Source: Melaminivora alkalimesophila (GTDB lineage: Bacteria; Pseudomonadota; Gammaproteobacteria; Burkholderiales; Burkholderiaceae_C). Taken from it: DNA of 11,080 bases. Positions 1 through 6,080 of the stretch are shown here, one piece after another. Under the pieces are notes generated by a model that saw only the letters and a list, made by a program, of their open reading frames with translations, was not told where the DNA came from and made no database searches. Where the stretch lies: contig NZ_ALEE01000318.1 in NCBI RefSeq assembly GCF_000282995.1, positions 1 through 11,080 on the forward strand. Reading direction: 5' to 3'. Position 1 is the first letter of the stretch. Each line of letters starts with the position of its first letter. The position numbers were made by a program, and so were the translations under genes.

Positions 1-74
1 GGGTGCTCGGCTCGGCCGCCATGGCGCGCGATGCCACGGCGCGCCATCTGGCGGCCCGGCGTGACATTTGTTGA
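1..74 (+). CDS. 3' end of an unidentified gene (partial)
   Basis: The third forward frame is open from the window edge to a TGA at 72-74 and encodes about 23 residues ending in HLAARRDIC. Third codon positions are mostly G or C, as in the other genes here; the alternative forward frames fit this bias less well. The fragment is too short to assign a family, and no function is proposed. The stop codon lies inside a TTGACA hexamer (71-76). It could also be non-coding sequence. Confidence 0.4.
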   Translation, partial: VLGSAAMARDATARHLAARRDIC

Positions 75-176
75 CACTCCTTGTCCGGCGCCACACACAC
101 CGGTGCCAGGCGTTGACGCGCGCCAGCAACCATTGGGCTCACCTGTTCCACGCACCACAAAGGAGCCCAATCCACC

Positions 177-602
177 ATGGCCCGCACCTCCCCTCTCGCT
201 GCGGCGGCTGCCGCCCTGACCCTGATGCTGGCCGCCGGCGCCAGCCAGGCCGCGACCAACGCCACCGTGGTCATCCAGACCGGCCCCGGGCATCCGCAGG
301 CGGCCGTGCACGTCGCGCGCCACATGCCCCCTCCGCCGCCGCCGCGCTACGAGCGCGTGCCGTCCCCGCGCCGCGGCATGGTCTGGTCGCAGGGCCACTG
401 GGAGTGGCGGGGCCACCGTTATGCCTGGGTGCCGGGCCGCTGGGTGCAGGCGCGCCACGGCGCCCACTACCGCCAGCCCCGTTGGGAACAGCGCGGCGGT
501 CGCTGGCACTTCGCGAGCGGGGGCTGGGACCACCGCCCGCCCCCCCAGCGGCCGGGCCACCGCCCCAACCAGCGCCCCGGCAAGCCCCACCGCGGGCACT
601 GA
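177..602 (+). CDS. Small secreted YXWGQ (WxxGxW) repeat protein
   Basis: This encodes a 141-residue protein with a signal peptide: Arg4 followed by an Ala/Leu-rich core at residues 7-22 and a likely signal peptidase I site after ASQA (residue 25). The mature part has a proline run (51-56), then short aromatic repeats: VWSQGHWEW (69-77), YAWVPGRW (82-89) and WHFASGGW (110-117). These match the WxxGxW/YXWGQ repeat family found in many Proteobacteria. The tail (118-141) is rich in Pro, His, Arg and Gln. The family is thought to be periplasmic or envelope-associated, but its biochemical role is unknown. The start is supported by AAAGGAG at 159-165, 11 nt before the ATG. The gene seems monocistronic, because the next gene has its own long leader. 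Function beyond export is not inferred. Confidence 0.85.
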   Translation: MARTSPLAAAAAALTLMLAAGASQAATNATVVIQTGPGHPQAAVHVARHMPPPPPPRYERVPSPRRGMVWSQGHWEWRGHRYAWVPGRWVQARHGAHYRQPRWEQRGGRWHFASGGWDHRPPPQRPGHRPNQRPGKPHRGH

Positions 603-664
603 GCGCACCGGCGCGTGGTGCGAAGCCCTGCCCCGCGGGCGGCATCCCTGGCCCGCCCGGAGCG

Positions 665-680
665 TATGCTGTTAGCATAG
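665..680 (+). promoter_or_regulatory. Possible promoter -10 region / operator palindrome before the glycine riboswitch
   Basis: TATGCT-GTT-AGCATA at 665-679 is a perfect inverted repeat with 6-base arms and a 3-base centre. It is one of the few AT-rich spots in the gap. TATGCT (665-670) or TAGCAT (673-678) could act as a -10 box; the second would start transcription near 685, just where the riboswitch begins. No convincing -35 box is visible at 17 nt spacing, so activator dependence or a weak promoter is possible. The palindrome could instead be a regulator site. The placement is the main support. Confidence 0.35.
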
Positions 681-875
681 GCGCTGCAGGAGAGACGGCG
701 GCCGCCCTGTGGCCCCGCACCGAAGGCGCAAACTCCCATACACGCTCAGGTACCGTACTGCACATCGACAAGGCCGTCTGGAGAGCCGCCCGCCACGCGC
801 CGGGCGCACCGAAGGAGCAAGCCGTCCGCGCACGAGGCGCGTGGCGAATCTCTCAGGTACCAAGGACAGGGGGAG
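681..875 (+). ncRNA. Tandem glycine riboswitch (two aptamers)
   Basis: Two successive copies of the glycine aptamer core are visible. Aptamer I has GGAGAGAC (689-696), GCACCGAAGGCGCAAA (717-732) and GCTCAGGTACC (744-754). Aptamer II has TGGAGAG (779-785), GCACCGAAGGAGCAAG (806-821) and TCTCTCAGGTACC (849-861), followed by AGGACAGG (863-870), which can pair back to the GTCTGG region (776-781) as P1. The conserved CACCGAAGG-GCAA and CTCAGG-A blocks are the known glycine-riboswitch signature, and the tandem layout with a short linker is the classical form. It lies in the leader of the dadA-like gene, whose ATG is about 100 nt downstream. The family senses glycine and often switches catabolic or transport genes on. 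Whether this copy acts on transcription or translation is not evident, as no U-run terminator follows aptamer II. The outer boundaries are approximate. Confidence 0.93.
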
Positions 876-976
876 CGGCAACCAGGCCCTGGTGCGCCCG
901 CTTCCCGCCCGCCTCGCGCGGTCGGCCGCTCGCGCGCCCGGCCTGGAGCTCAGCTTGAGAAAGGCTTTGTTCCACC

Positions 977-2311
977 ATGCGAGTTATCGTTCTGGGCGCC
1001 GGCGTCGTCGGCACCGCTTCCGCCTACTTCCTGCAACAACTCGGCCATGAGGTCACGGTCATCGACCGCCAGGCCACGCCGGGCGCCGAGACCAGCTTTG
1101 CCAACGGCGGCCAGATCTCGGTCAGCCACGCCGAGCCCTGGGCCAACCCCTCGGCGCCGCTGAAGGTGCTGCGCTGGCTGGGCCAGGAGGACGCCCCGCT
1201 GCTGTTTCGCCTGCGCGCCGACCTGCGCCAGTGGCTCTGGGGCCTGCAGTTCCTGCGCGAATGCACGCCCGCGCGCACGCGCCACAACATCGAGCAGATC
1301 GTGCGCCTGGGCACCTACAGCCGCGACGTGCTGCAGGAACTGCGCAGCCAGCTGGGCCTGCAGTACGACCAGCGCACGCAGGGCATCCTGCATTTCTACA
1401 CCAGCGCGCGCGAATTCGAGGGCGCGCTCGGCCCGACCGAGCAGATGTGCGGCCTGGGCTGTGCGCGCCAGGTGGTGAGTGCCGACGAGGCGGTGCGCAT
1501 CGAGCCGGCGCTCGCGCCCATGCGCGCCCAGCTGGCCGGCGCCACCTTCACCGCCGAGGACGAGTCGGGCGACGCCAACCTGTTCACGCGCGAGCTGGCG
1601 CGCGCCGCGCAGGAGGCGGGCGTGCGCTGGCGCATGGGCTGCCACGTGACCGCGCTGCACCAGGCCGGCGGCGAGATCGACCACGTGGAGATCACCAACG
1701 AGGAAGGCCGCTACGAACGCCTCCAGGCCGATGCCTACGTGCTCTCGCTCGGCTCCTACAGCCCCATGCTGGCGCAGCCGCTGGGCATCCGGTTGCCCAT
1801 CTACCCGGCCAAGGGCTACTCCGTCACCCTGCCGGTGCGCGACCCGGAGGCCGCCTACCAGGTCAGCCTGACGGACGACGAGTACAAGCTGGTCTTCTCG
1901 CGCTATACGCACGCCGGCGACCCAGCCACCGGCCGCCCGGCGCGCGACGTGATGCGCGTGGCCGGCACGGCCGAGCTCAATGGCTACGGGCGCGAGCTGA
2001 GCGCGGTGCGCTGCGCCGCCATCGTGCGCCGCGTGGAGCAGCTCTTTCCTGGCGCGGCCGACACCGCACAGGCGCAATACTGGTCCGGACTGCGGCCCGC
2101 GACGCCGAGCAACGTGCCGCTGATCGGGCGCACGCGCGTCGGGCGGCTGTTCCTCAACACCGGCCACGGCACGCTGGGCTGGACCCACGCCTGCGGCTCG
2201 GGCCGCTCGATCGCGCGCATCGTGAGCGGCCTCGCGCCCGAGCTGGACTTTGCCTTCACCGGCATGGCGCACCCCGCCACCGGCGCAGGGCGCGCGCAGC
2301 TGAGCACCTGA
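977..2311 (+). CDS. dadA: D-amino acid dehydrogenase DadA-like FAD oxidoreductase
   Basis: This encodes a 444-residue flavoprotein of the DAO/DadA family, close to the usual length of about 430. The N-terminal Rossmann dinucleotide-binding motif GAGVVG (7-12) is followed by the acidic residue of VID (Asp30). ETSFANGGQIS (38-48) is the typical FAD contact segment. Near the C-terminus, WSGLRPATPSNVPLIGRT and LNTGHGTLGWTHACGSG are the conserved FAD/substrate-lid motifs. The family oxidatively deaminates D-amino acids (D-alanine best known) to 2-oxo acids at the inner membrane face, passing electrons to the respiratory chain. The start ATG has GAGAAAGG at 957-964. The gene follows a glycine riboswitch, so glycine or a glycine-linked amino acid probably controls it and may be a substrate (inference). 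Compared with E. coli DadA as I recall it, the GYAAPW segment reads SHAEPW here, and there is a short insertion around HAGDPATGRPARD. No partner gene is adjacent on the plus strand. Confidence 0.9.
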   Translation: MRVIVLGAGVVGTASAYFLQQLGHEVTVIDRQATPGAETSFANGGQISVSHAEPWANPSAPLKVLRWLGQEDAPLLFRLRADLRQWLWGLQFLRECTPARTRHNIEQIVRLGTYSRDVLQELRSQLGLQYDQRTQGILHFYTSAREFEGALGPTEQMCGLGCARQVVSADEAVRIEPALAPMRAQLAGATFTAEDESGDANLFTRELARAAQEAGVRWRMGCHVTALHQAGGEIDHVEITNEEGRYERLQADAYVLSLGSYSPMLAQPLGIRLPIYPAKGYSVTLPVRDPEAAYQVSLTDDEYKLVFSRYTHAGDPATGRPARDVMRVAGTAELNGYGRELSAVRCAAIVRRVEQLFPGAADTAQAQYWSGLRPATPSNVPLIGRTRVGRLFLNTGHGTLGWTHACGSGRSIARIVSGLAPELDFAFTGMAHPATGAGRAQLST

Positions 2312-2319
2312 GGCACGCC

Positions 2320-2359
2320 AGCCCGTTCCACAGGGCGCGCGGCGCGCCCGGGGCGGGCT
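2320..2359. terminator. Two-tier GC hairpin between convergent dadA and phaM
   Basis: The 57-base gap between the stops of dadA and the opposing phaM holds nested inverted repeats. The outer arms are AGCCCG (2320-2325) and CGGGCT (2354-2359). The inner arms are GGGCGCG (2333-2339) and CGCGCCC (2343-2349) with a 3-base loop. There is no T-run on either side, so it is not a textbook intrinsic terminator. Its position suggests a bidirectional transcript end or 3' protective stem for both genes. Confidence 0.4.
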
Positions 2360-2368
2360 CCGTCAGGA

Positions 2369-3094
2369 CTACCGGCGCTGGCGGGCCGCCTTTTTCGGCG
2401 CCGCCTTCGACGCGGCAGGCGCCGGCGCCTTGCCGGCGGCCGGCTTTTTCTTCGCGGCCGCCTTCTTCCCGGCCGCCGCCGGGGTGCCCGCCTCCTGCAC
2501 GCCCTGCGCCCACTGCGTCGCCATGTCGCTGGCGGTCTTCAGCGCGCCGGTCGCCATCTCGCGCGTGCTGTCGAAGACCGCCTGGTGCGAGGCCGCATCC
2601 TGCATGGCGCGCGCCGCGATCTGCTGAAACTGGCTGGTCAGCGCGCCCCACCATTGCAGCGGATCGGCGGCCGCGGTGCCGCCCTCGTCGCTGGCCGCCG
2701 AAGGGGCCGGAGCGGGCGAAGGTGCGGGTGCGGGTGCGGGTGCGGGCGCCGGAGCGGGCGCTGGGGCAGAGGTGCCCGCGGCCGCGCCTGCGAAGGCCGC
2801 GGCCGCATCGCCCATGGCGACGTTCATGCCCTGCAGCGTGGCCAGGGTCATGCGCTGCACCTCCAGCGCCTGCACCATGGCCGTGAGGCCGCGCGCGTTC
2901 TGCTCCAGCCAGAACTGCACCGCCTTCAGGTCCTGGATCCGCTTGTCCAGTTCCTCGATGCTCGCCGTGGGGGCGATCCAGCTGCCCAGCCCCGGCAGGC
3001 CGGGCATGGCCGTGCCGGCGTTGCGGGTCAGCGTCTGCAGGAAGTCCATGCCGGGCATGAACCGCGCAAAGCCGAAGGGGGAGGTGTCGTCCAT
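2369..3094 (-). CDS. phaM: PhaM-like polyhydroxyalkanoate granule regulatory protein
   Basis: This encodes a 241-residue protein. The N-terminal region (about 1-110) carries FGFARFMPGMDFLQ, then the segment IEELDKRIQDLKAVQFWLEQN and a helical region rich in Met, Gln and Ala. This is the pattern of PhaM, a granule-associated protein that in Ralstonia eutropha binds and activates PHB synthase PhaC and tethers granules to the nucleoid. A low-complexity Ala-Pro linker follows, then a short helical region (QWWGALTSQFQQIAARAMQD), and a Lys/Ala/Pro-rich tail ending KKAARQRR that resembles histone H1-like DNA-binding tails. Two in-frame ATGs exist. AAGGAG (3108-3103 on the minus strand) is 2 nt from the upstream ATG (3100) but 8 nt from the one at 3094, so the latter is preferred; using 3100 adds Met-Thr. 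The gene is divergent from an HU-family gene. Assignment rests on motif layout; no PHA synthase gene is in the window. Confidence 0.8.
   Translation of the reverse strand: MDDTSPFGFARFMPGMDFLQTLTRNAGTAMPGLPGLGSWIAPTASIEELDKRIQDLKAVQFWLEQNARGLTAMVQALEVQRMTLATLQGMNVAMGDAAAAFAGAAAGTSAPAPAPAPAPAPAPAPSPAPAPSAASDEGGTAAADPLQWWGALTSQFQQIAARAMQDAASHQAVFDSTREMATGALKTASDMATQWAQGVQEAGTPAAAGKKAAAKKKPAAGKAPAPAASKAAPKKAARQRR
2721..2744. repeat. Hexanucleotide tandem repeat (GGTGCG)x4 in phaM
   Basis: Four perfect copies of GGTGCG are followed by degenerate copies (GGCGCC, GGAGCG, GGCGCT). On the minus strand these encode the Ala-Pro repeat of the PhaM linker. The unit is six bases, so gain or loss of copies keeps the reading frame and only changes linker length. 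Confidence 0.8.
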
Positions 3095-3347
3095 GGTCAT
3101 CGCTCCTTGCTGGTGCGGTTGCGGCGGCGCAGCTCGCCGGGCCCGCAGGGATGGAAGCCCAAAGCTTAGCGCCCCGGGCCCCATCCACCAATGCCGGACG
3201 GCAGCGTGGCCAGAAAAGGCGTCGATGCGTGGCTTTTCGCGCGCCGGCGCCTGTGCGCGGGCGCCCAGCCGCAGACAACTGCTCCTAGAATCCCTGCACC
3301 AGCGCGCGCTGGCCTCTTTCCACTCCATCCAAGGGATCGCGAAGACC
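3095..3347. promoter_or_regulatory. Divergent phaM / HU-gene intergenic region
   Basis: These roughly 250 bases separate two divergent genes and must hold both promoters. For the HU gene, TAGAAT at 3286-3291 is a good -10 candidate, about 57 nt before the ATG, but the -35 position (about 3263-3268, GCCCAG) is poor. For phaM, TAAGCT on the minus strand (3168-3163), with TTGGTG 17 nt upstream, is a weak candidate. The phaM ribosome binding site AAGGAG lies at 3108-3103 on the minus strand. No clear operator repeat was seen. Confidence 0.4.
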
Positions 3348-3785
3348 ATGGCAACTGCAAAGAAATCCACCGCCACGCCCGCCAAGAAGGCAGCGGCGCC
3401 CGCCGCCAAGAAGGCGACAGCCAGTGGCGCCAAGGGCACGGCCGCTTCCAAGGCCGCCGTCCCTGCCCTCAAGCCGGTGAAGGACCCCTTCACCAAAACC
3501 TCGCTGGTGGCCTATCTGGCGGAAAACTCGGGCGTCGAGCCCAAGAACGTGCGCGCCGTCCTGGCCTCGCTCGAGAACGCCATCCTTGCCTCGGTACACA
3601 AGAAGGGCTCGGGCGAGTTCACGTTCCCCGGCCTGCTCAAGATCGGGCTGCAGCAGGTGCCGGCCAAAAAGAAGCGCTTCGCCAAGGACCCCTTCACCGG
3701 CGAGGAGCGCTGGTTCGCTGCCAAACCGGCCTCGACCAAGATCAAGACCCGCCCGCTCAAGAAGCTCAAGGACGCCACGCTCTGA
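3348..3785 (+). CDS. HU-family DNA-binding protein with Lys/Ala-rich N-terminal tail
   Basis: This encodes a 145-residue protein. Residues 1-45 form a histone H1-like low-complexity tail with PAKKA and AAKKA repeats. Residues 46-145 form an HU/IHF-type domain: KTSLVAYLAENSGV as the first helix pair, VRAVLASLENAILASV as the second, then GSGEFTFPGLLKIGL. DPFTGEE (114-120) stands where HU proteins have the N/D-P-x-T-G tip of the DNA-embracing beta arm, with the intercalating proline Pro115. The end LKKLKDATL matches the family's final helix. HU proteins dimerise, bend DNA and compact the nucleoid; the extra tail adds non-specific DNA affinity. The ATG at 3348 was chosen because coding character and the tail begin there; upstream in-frame sequence is antisense to phaM. 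The ribosome site is weak (AAGGG at 3331-3335, 12 nt away). A strong terminator lies 33 nt downstream, so the gene is monocistronic. Confidence 0.88.
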   Translation: MATAKKSTATPAKKAAAPAAKKATASGAKGTAASKAAVPALKPVKDPFTKTSLVAYLAENSGVEPKNVRAVLASLENAILASVHKKGSGEFTFPGLLKIGLQQVPAKKKRFAKDPFTGEERWFAAKPASTKIKTRPLKKLKDATL

Positions 3786-3817
3786 GCGAGCACGCGCCCG
3801 CTCCGGGGCCAGGAACG

Positions 3818-3849
3818 AAGAAAGCAGCCATTGGCTGCTTTCTTTCTTT
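3818..3849 (+). terminator. Intrinsic terminator after the HU gene, possibly bidirectional
   Basis: The arms AAGAAAGCAGCC (3818-3829) and GGCTGCTTTCTT (3833-3844) form a perfect 12-bp stem with an ATT loop, followed by a T-rich tail (TCTTTCTTT, 3841-3849). On the opposite strand the tail is also T-rich because the stem base is A-rich. It therefore probably also ends the convergent minus-strand operon that stops at 3865. Confidence 0.85.
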
Positions 3850-3864
3850 GGGCCGGTGCCGCGC

Positions 3865-4617
3865 TCAGCCCCCGGGCGGCTGCAGGTACAGCTCGGCCAG
3901 GCGCGCCCGCGCGGCAGCGCCCAGCCCGAGGCGCTGCCCCAGGTAGCGCTCCAACCCGCCGTGGTCCTGCTCGACCACGTCCAGCGCCGTGCGCAGGAAG
4001 CCCGGCTGCACCTGCCAGATGATCTGCAGCACCTCTTCGGGCGCCGTTCCCGCCACCATGCCCGGACGCTGGTACAGGCGGTTGGTCAGCAGGTAGTCCT
4101 GCATCACCACCTCTTCCGGCACGCCCAGCGCCAGCAGGATCAGCGCCGCCGCAAAGCCCGTGCGGTCCTTGCCCGCGGTGCAGTGGAACACCAGCGGCGT
4201 GTCTTCCGCCAGCAGATGCTCGAACAGCGCCGCGAACTGCGGGGCGTTGTCGGCCACGAAGGCGCGGTAGGTGTCGTGCATCAGCCGCTCGGCCATGGGC
4301 GCCGTCAGGGCCTGGCCCGAGGCCGCCAGTTCGCGCGCGCGGCGCACCACGGTCGGCTCGATCGGCAGCGCGTGGTAGCGCACGGACGGCAGCTGGTAGG
4401 CCTGGGCCGAGCTCTCGTCGTGCCCGCGCAGGTCCACGGCGCGCGCCAACCCGAGCGCCGCCAGCGCCTGGGCGTCCTGGGGGCTCAGGCCGGCCAGATG
4501 GTCGGAGCGAAACAGCCGGCGCCAGCGCACCTGGCGGCCATCCTGGGCGGCGTAGCCGCCGAGGTCACGGAAGTTGGAAGCCCCGACAAGGGAAATGTTG
4601 CGTGGGAGGTCGGTCAT
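3865..4617 (-). CDS. Tyrosine-protein phosphatase (Y_phosphatase3 type)
   Basis: This encodes a 250-residue protein. The catalytic P-loop HCTAGKDRTG lies at residues 145-154, with nucleophile Cys146 and phosphate-binding Arg152; GKDRTG is the signature of the bacterial tyrosine/lipid phosphatase group (PF13350). The N-terminal NFRDLGGY (15-22) is the other hallmark of this group. The AVDLR segment (60-64) and the nearby acidic residues fit the expected fold. There is no signal peptide, so it is predicted to be cytoplasmic. The family removes phosphate from phosphotyrosine and sometimes phosphoinositides; the substrate here is unknown. The ATG at 4617 is chosen because it places NFRDLGG at the usual distance. 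Only GAAG directly before the ATG resembles a ribosome site, so translation may be coupled. It starts 22 nt after livF stops and is probably the last gene of that operon. Confidence 0.85.
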   Translation of the reverse strand: MTDLPRNISLVGASNFRDLGGYAAQDGRQVRWRRLFRSDHLAGLSPQDAQALAALGLARAVDLRGHDESSAQAYQLPSVRYHALPIEPTVVRRARELAASGQALTAPMAERLMHDTYRAFVADNAPQFAALFEHLLAEDTPLVFHCTAGKDRTGFAAALILLALGVPEEVVMQDYLLTNRLYQRPGMVAGTAPEEVLQIIWQVQPGFLRTALDVVEQDHGGLERYLGQRLGLGAAARARLAELYLQPPGG

Positions 4618-4639
4618 GCTTCGGACTGTAGGGCAAGGA

Positions 4640-5347
4640 TCAGACGCCCAGATAGATGCGCCGGATGTGGTCGTCGCCCGCCAGCTCGGCACTGCTGCCC
4701 TGGCGCGCGACGCGGCCGTTCTCCAGCACGTACACGCGCTCGGCCACGCGCAGGGTGTTCTGTGCGTCCTGCTCGGCCATCAGGACCGCCACGCCCGAGG
4801 CGGCAATCGCCCGGATGGCATCGAAGATCTCGATCTTCAGCCGGTGGGCGATGCCCACCGAGGGCTCGTCGAGCAGCAGCAACCGGGGCCGGCCCATGAG
4901 CGCACGGCCGATGGCGACGAACTGCTGCTGGCCGCCCGAAAGGGTGGAGACCACCTGCTCCAGCCGCTCGCGCAGGATCGGAAAGAGCGCGAAAACTTTC
5001 TCCATGTCGGCCTCGACCTCGGCGCGCGACGGTCGCAGGTAGGCGCCCAGCTCCAGGTTCTTGCGCACCGTCAGTTCGGGAAACAGCCGCCGGCCCTCGG
5101 GACAGTGGCAGATGCCCAGGCCGACGACCTCGTGCGCCTCGCGCCCGTGCAGCGACTGGCCCTGGAAGGCCAGCGTGCCCTGGGAAGGCAGGGTGCGCGA
5201 AATGGCCTTGAGCAAGGTGGTCTTGCCGGCCCCGTTCGGCCCGAGCACGCCCACCAGCTCGCCCGGCTGCACCTGCAGGCTGACCGACTCCAGCGCCACG
5301 GCCTTGCCGTAGGAAGCCGCCAGCCCCTGAATCTCAAGCAGTGACAA
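4640..5347 (-). CDS. livF: Branched-chain/hydrophobic amino acid ABC transporter ATPase LivF
   Basis: This encodes a 235-residue ABC ATPase of the HAAT (LivF) type. Walker A GPNGAGKTT is at 36-44, the signature LSGGQQQ at 136-142 and Walker B LLLLDEPS at 156-163. AEQDAQ (191-196) replaces the switch-histidine region, as is normal for LivF (usually VEQNA). The D-loop region reads SVGIA instead of the common SLGLA, a mild variant. It forms the motor of the importer with LivG beneath the LivHM pore. The start is a TTG at 5347, which encodes the M of MSLLEI. It is supported by GGAGG at 5358-5354 on the minus strand, 6 nt upstream, and it overlaps the end of livG by 14 nt, suggesting translational coupling. 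No ATG near this point gives a full-length protein. Confidence 0.93.
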   Translation of the reverse strand: MSLLEIQGLAASYGKAVALESVSLQVQPGELVGVLGPNGAGKTTLLKAISRTLPSQGTLAFQGQSLHGREAHEVVGLGICHCPEGRRLFPELTVRKNLELGAYLRPSRAEVEADMEKVFALFPILRERLEQVVSTLSGGQQQFVAIGRALMGRPRLLLLDEPSVGIAHRLKIEIFDAIRAIAASGVAVLMAEQDAQNTLRVAERVYVLENGRVARQGSSAELAGDDHIRRIYLGV

Positions 5348-6080
5348 GGTCCACCTCCGACTTGCCGATATAGGCTTCCACCACCTTCGGGTGGCGCACG
5401 ATGTCCTGTGCGTCGCCCACAGCGATCAGCTCGCCGAAATCGATGGCCACCACGCGCTGCACCAGCTGCATGAACTCGCGCAGCTTGTGCTCGATGATCA
5501 GGATGCTCAGCCCGCGCTCGCCATGCAGGCGCCGGATCAGCGCCGACAGCGGCTCGATCTCGCTGGAGCCCAGCCCGGCGAAAGGCTCGTCGAGCAGCAG
5601 CAGCAGCGGGTCGGTGGCCAGCGCCCGGGCGATCTCCAGCCGGCGCTGGTCCCCATAGGACAGCAGCTCGGCCGGCGTGTCGGCCTTGTGCGCCAGCCCC
5701 ACGTCCTCGAGCATGCGCAGGGAGCGCTCGCGCGGCCCTTCGCCCGAGGCGCGCCCGCGCGGCGAGTAGCAGGCGACCATGACGTTCTCCAGCACGCTCA
5801 TGCCCACGAAGGGCCGGCACAGCTGGAAGGTGCGCGCCAGCCCCAGGTTGACCACCTGCGCGGGCGTGTGCCGGCCCAGATCGACGCCGTTGAAGAGCGC
5901 GCGCCCCTCGTCCGGCCGGATAAAGCTGGTCAGCAGGTTGAACAGCGTGGTCTTGCCGGCGCCGTTCGGGCCGAGGATGCCCACGATCTCGCCGCGCCCG
6001 ACGTCAAAGCGCATGTCCTTGACCGCCGTCAGGCCGCCGAAGCGCTTGGTCAGGCCCTGAACCTCCAGGATGCTGCTCAT
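5334..6080 (-). CDS. livG: Branched-chain/hydrophobic amino acid ABC transporter ATPase LivG
   Basis: This encodes a 248-residue ABC ATPase. Walker A GPNGAGKTT is at 37-45; the signature LSYGDQRR at 140-147 is the LivG form (LivF has LSGGQQ). Walker B LLLLLDEPFAGL (159-170) and the switch histidine in IIEH (His198) are also present. ARTFQ (82-86) is the Q-loop segment typical of LivG. It pairs with LivF to power LivHM. GGGAGG lies 7 nt before the ATG. The ATG overlaps the livM stop as ATGA (4-nt overlap), which indicates coupled translation. The length matches the family (about 250). Confidence 0.94.
   Translation of the reverse strand: MSSILEVQGLTKRFGGLTAVKDMRFDVGRGEIVGILGPNGAGKTTLFNLLTSFIRPDEGRALFNGVDLGRHTPAQVVNLGLARTFQLCRPFVGMSVLENVMVACYSPRGRASGEGPRERSLRMLEDVGLAHKADTPAELLSYGDQRRLEIARALATDPLLLLLDEPFAGLGSSEIEPLSALIRRLHGERGLSILIIEHKLREFMQLVQRVVAIDFGELIAVGDAQDIVRHPKVVEAYIGKSEVDLVTA

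Noticed and set aside
71..99. Perfect TTGACA (71-76) as -35 of the YXWGQ gene promoter
   Set aside because: At 17-18 nt spacing the sequence is CACACA/ACACAC, unlike any -10 box; a second TTGACG at 113 also lacks a partner.
87..107. GGCGCC/GGTGCC stem as terminator of the upstream partial gene
   Set aside because: Contains a G-T pair and has no T-run; not distinguishable from chance.
604..622. Hairpin CGCACC/GGTGCG after the YXWGQ gene as terminator
   Set aside because: Only a 6-bp stem with no T-run; such stems are common by chance at this GC content.
68..958. 296-codon plus-strand frame running through the YXWGQ gene and the riboswitch
   Set aside because: Low-complexity Arg/Pro/Ala translation that crosses a structured RNA; the overlapping 177-602 frame has a signal peptide and family repeats.
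950..2272. Long open frame (440 codons) antisense to dadA
   Set aside because: It mirrors the dadA coding frame in GC-rich DNA; the translation is His/Arg/Ala-rich with no family motif, while dadA on the plus strand has full FAD motifs.
3095..3496. N-terminal extension of phaM up to 3496
   Set aside because: It would overlap the HU gene antisense; AAGGAG and the conserved PhaM N-terminus both point to a start at 3094/3100.
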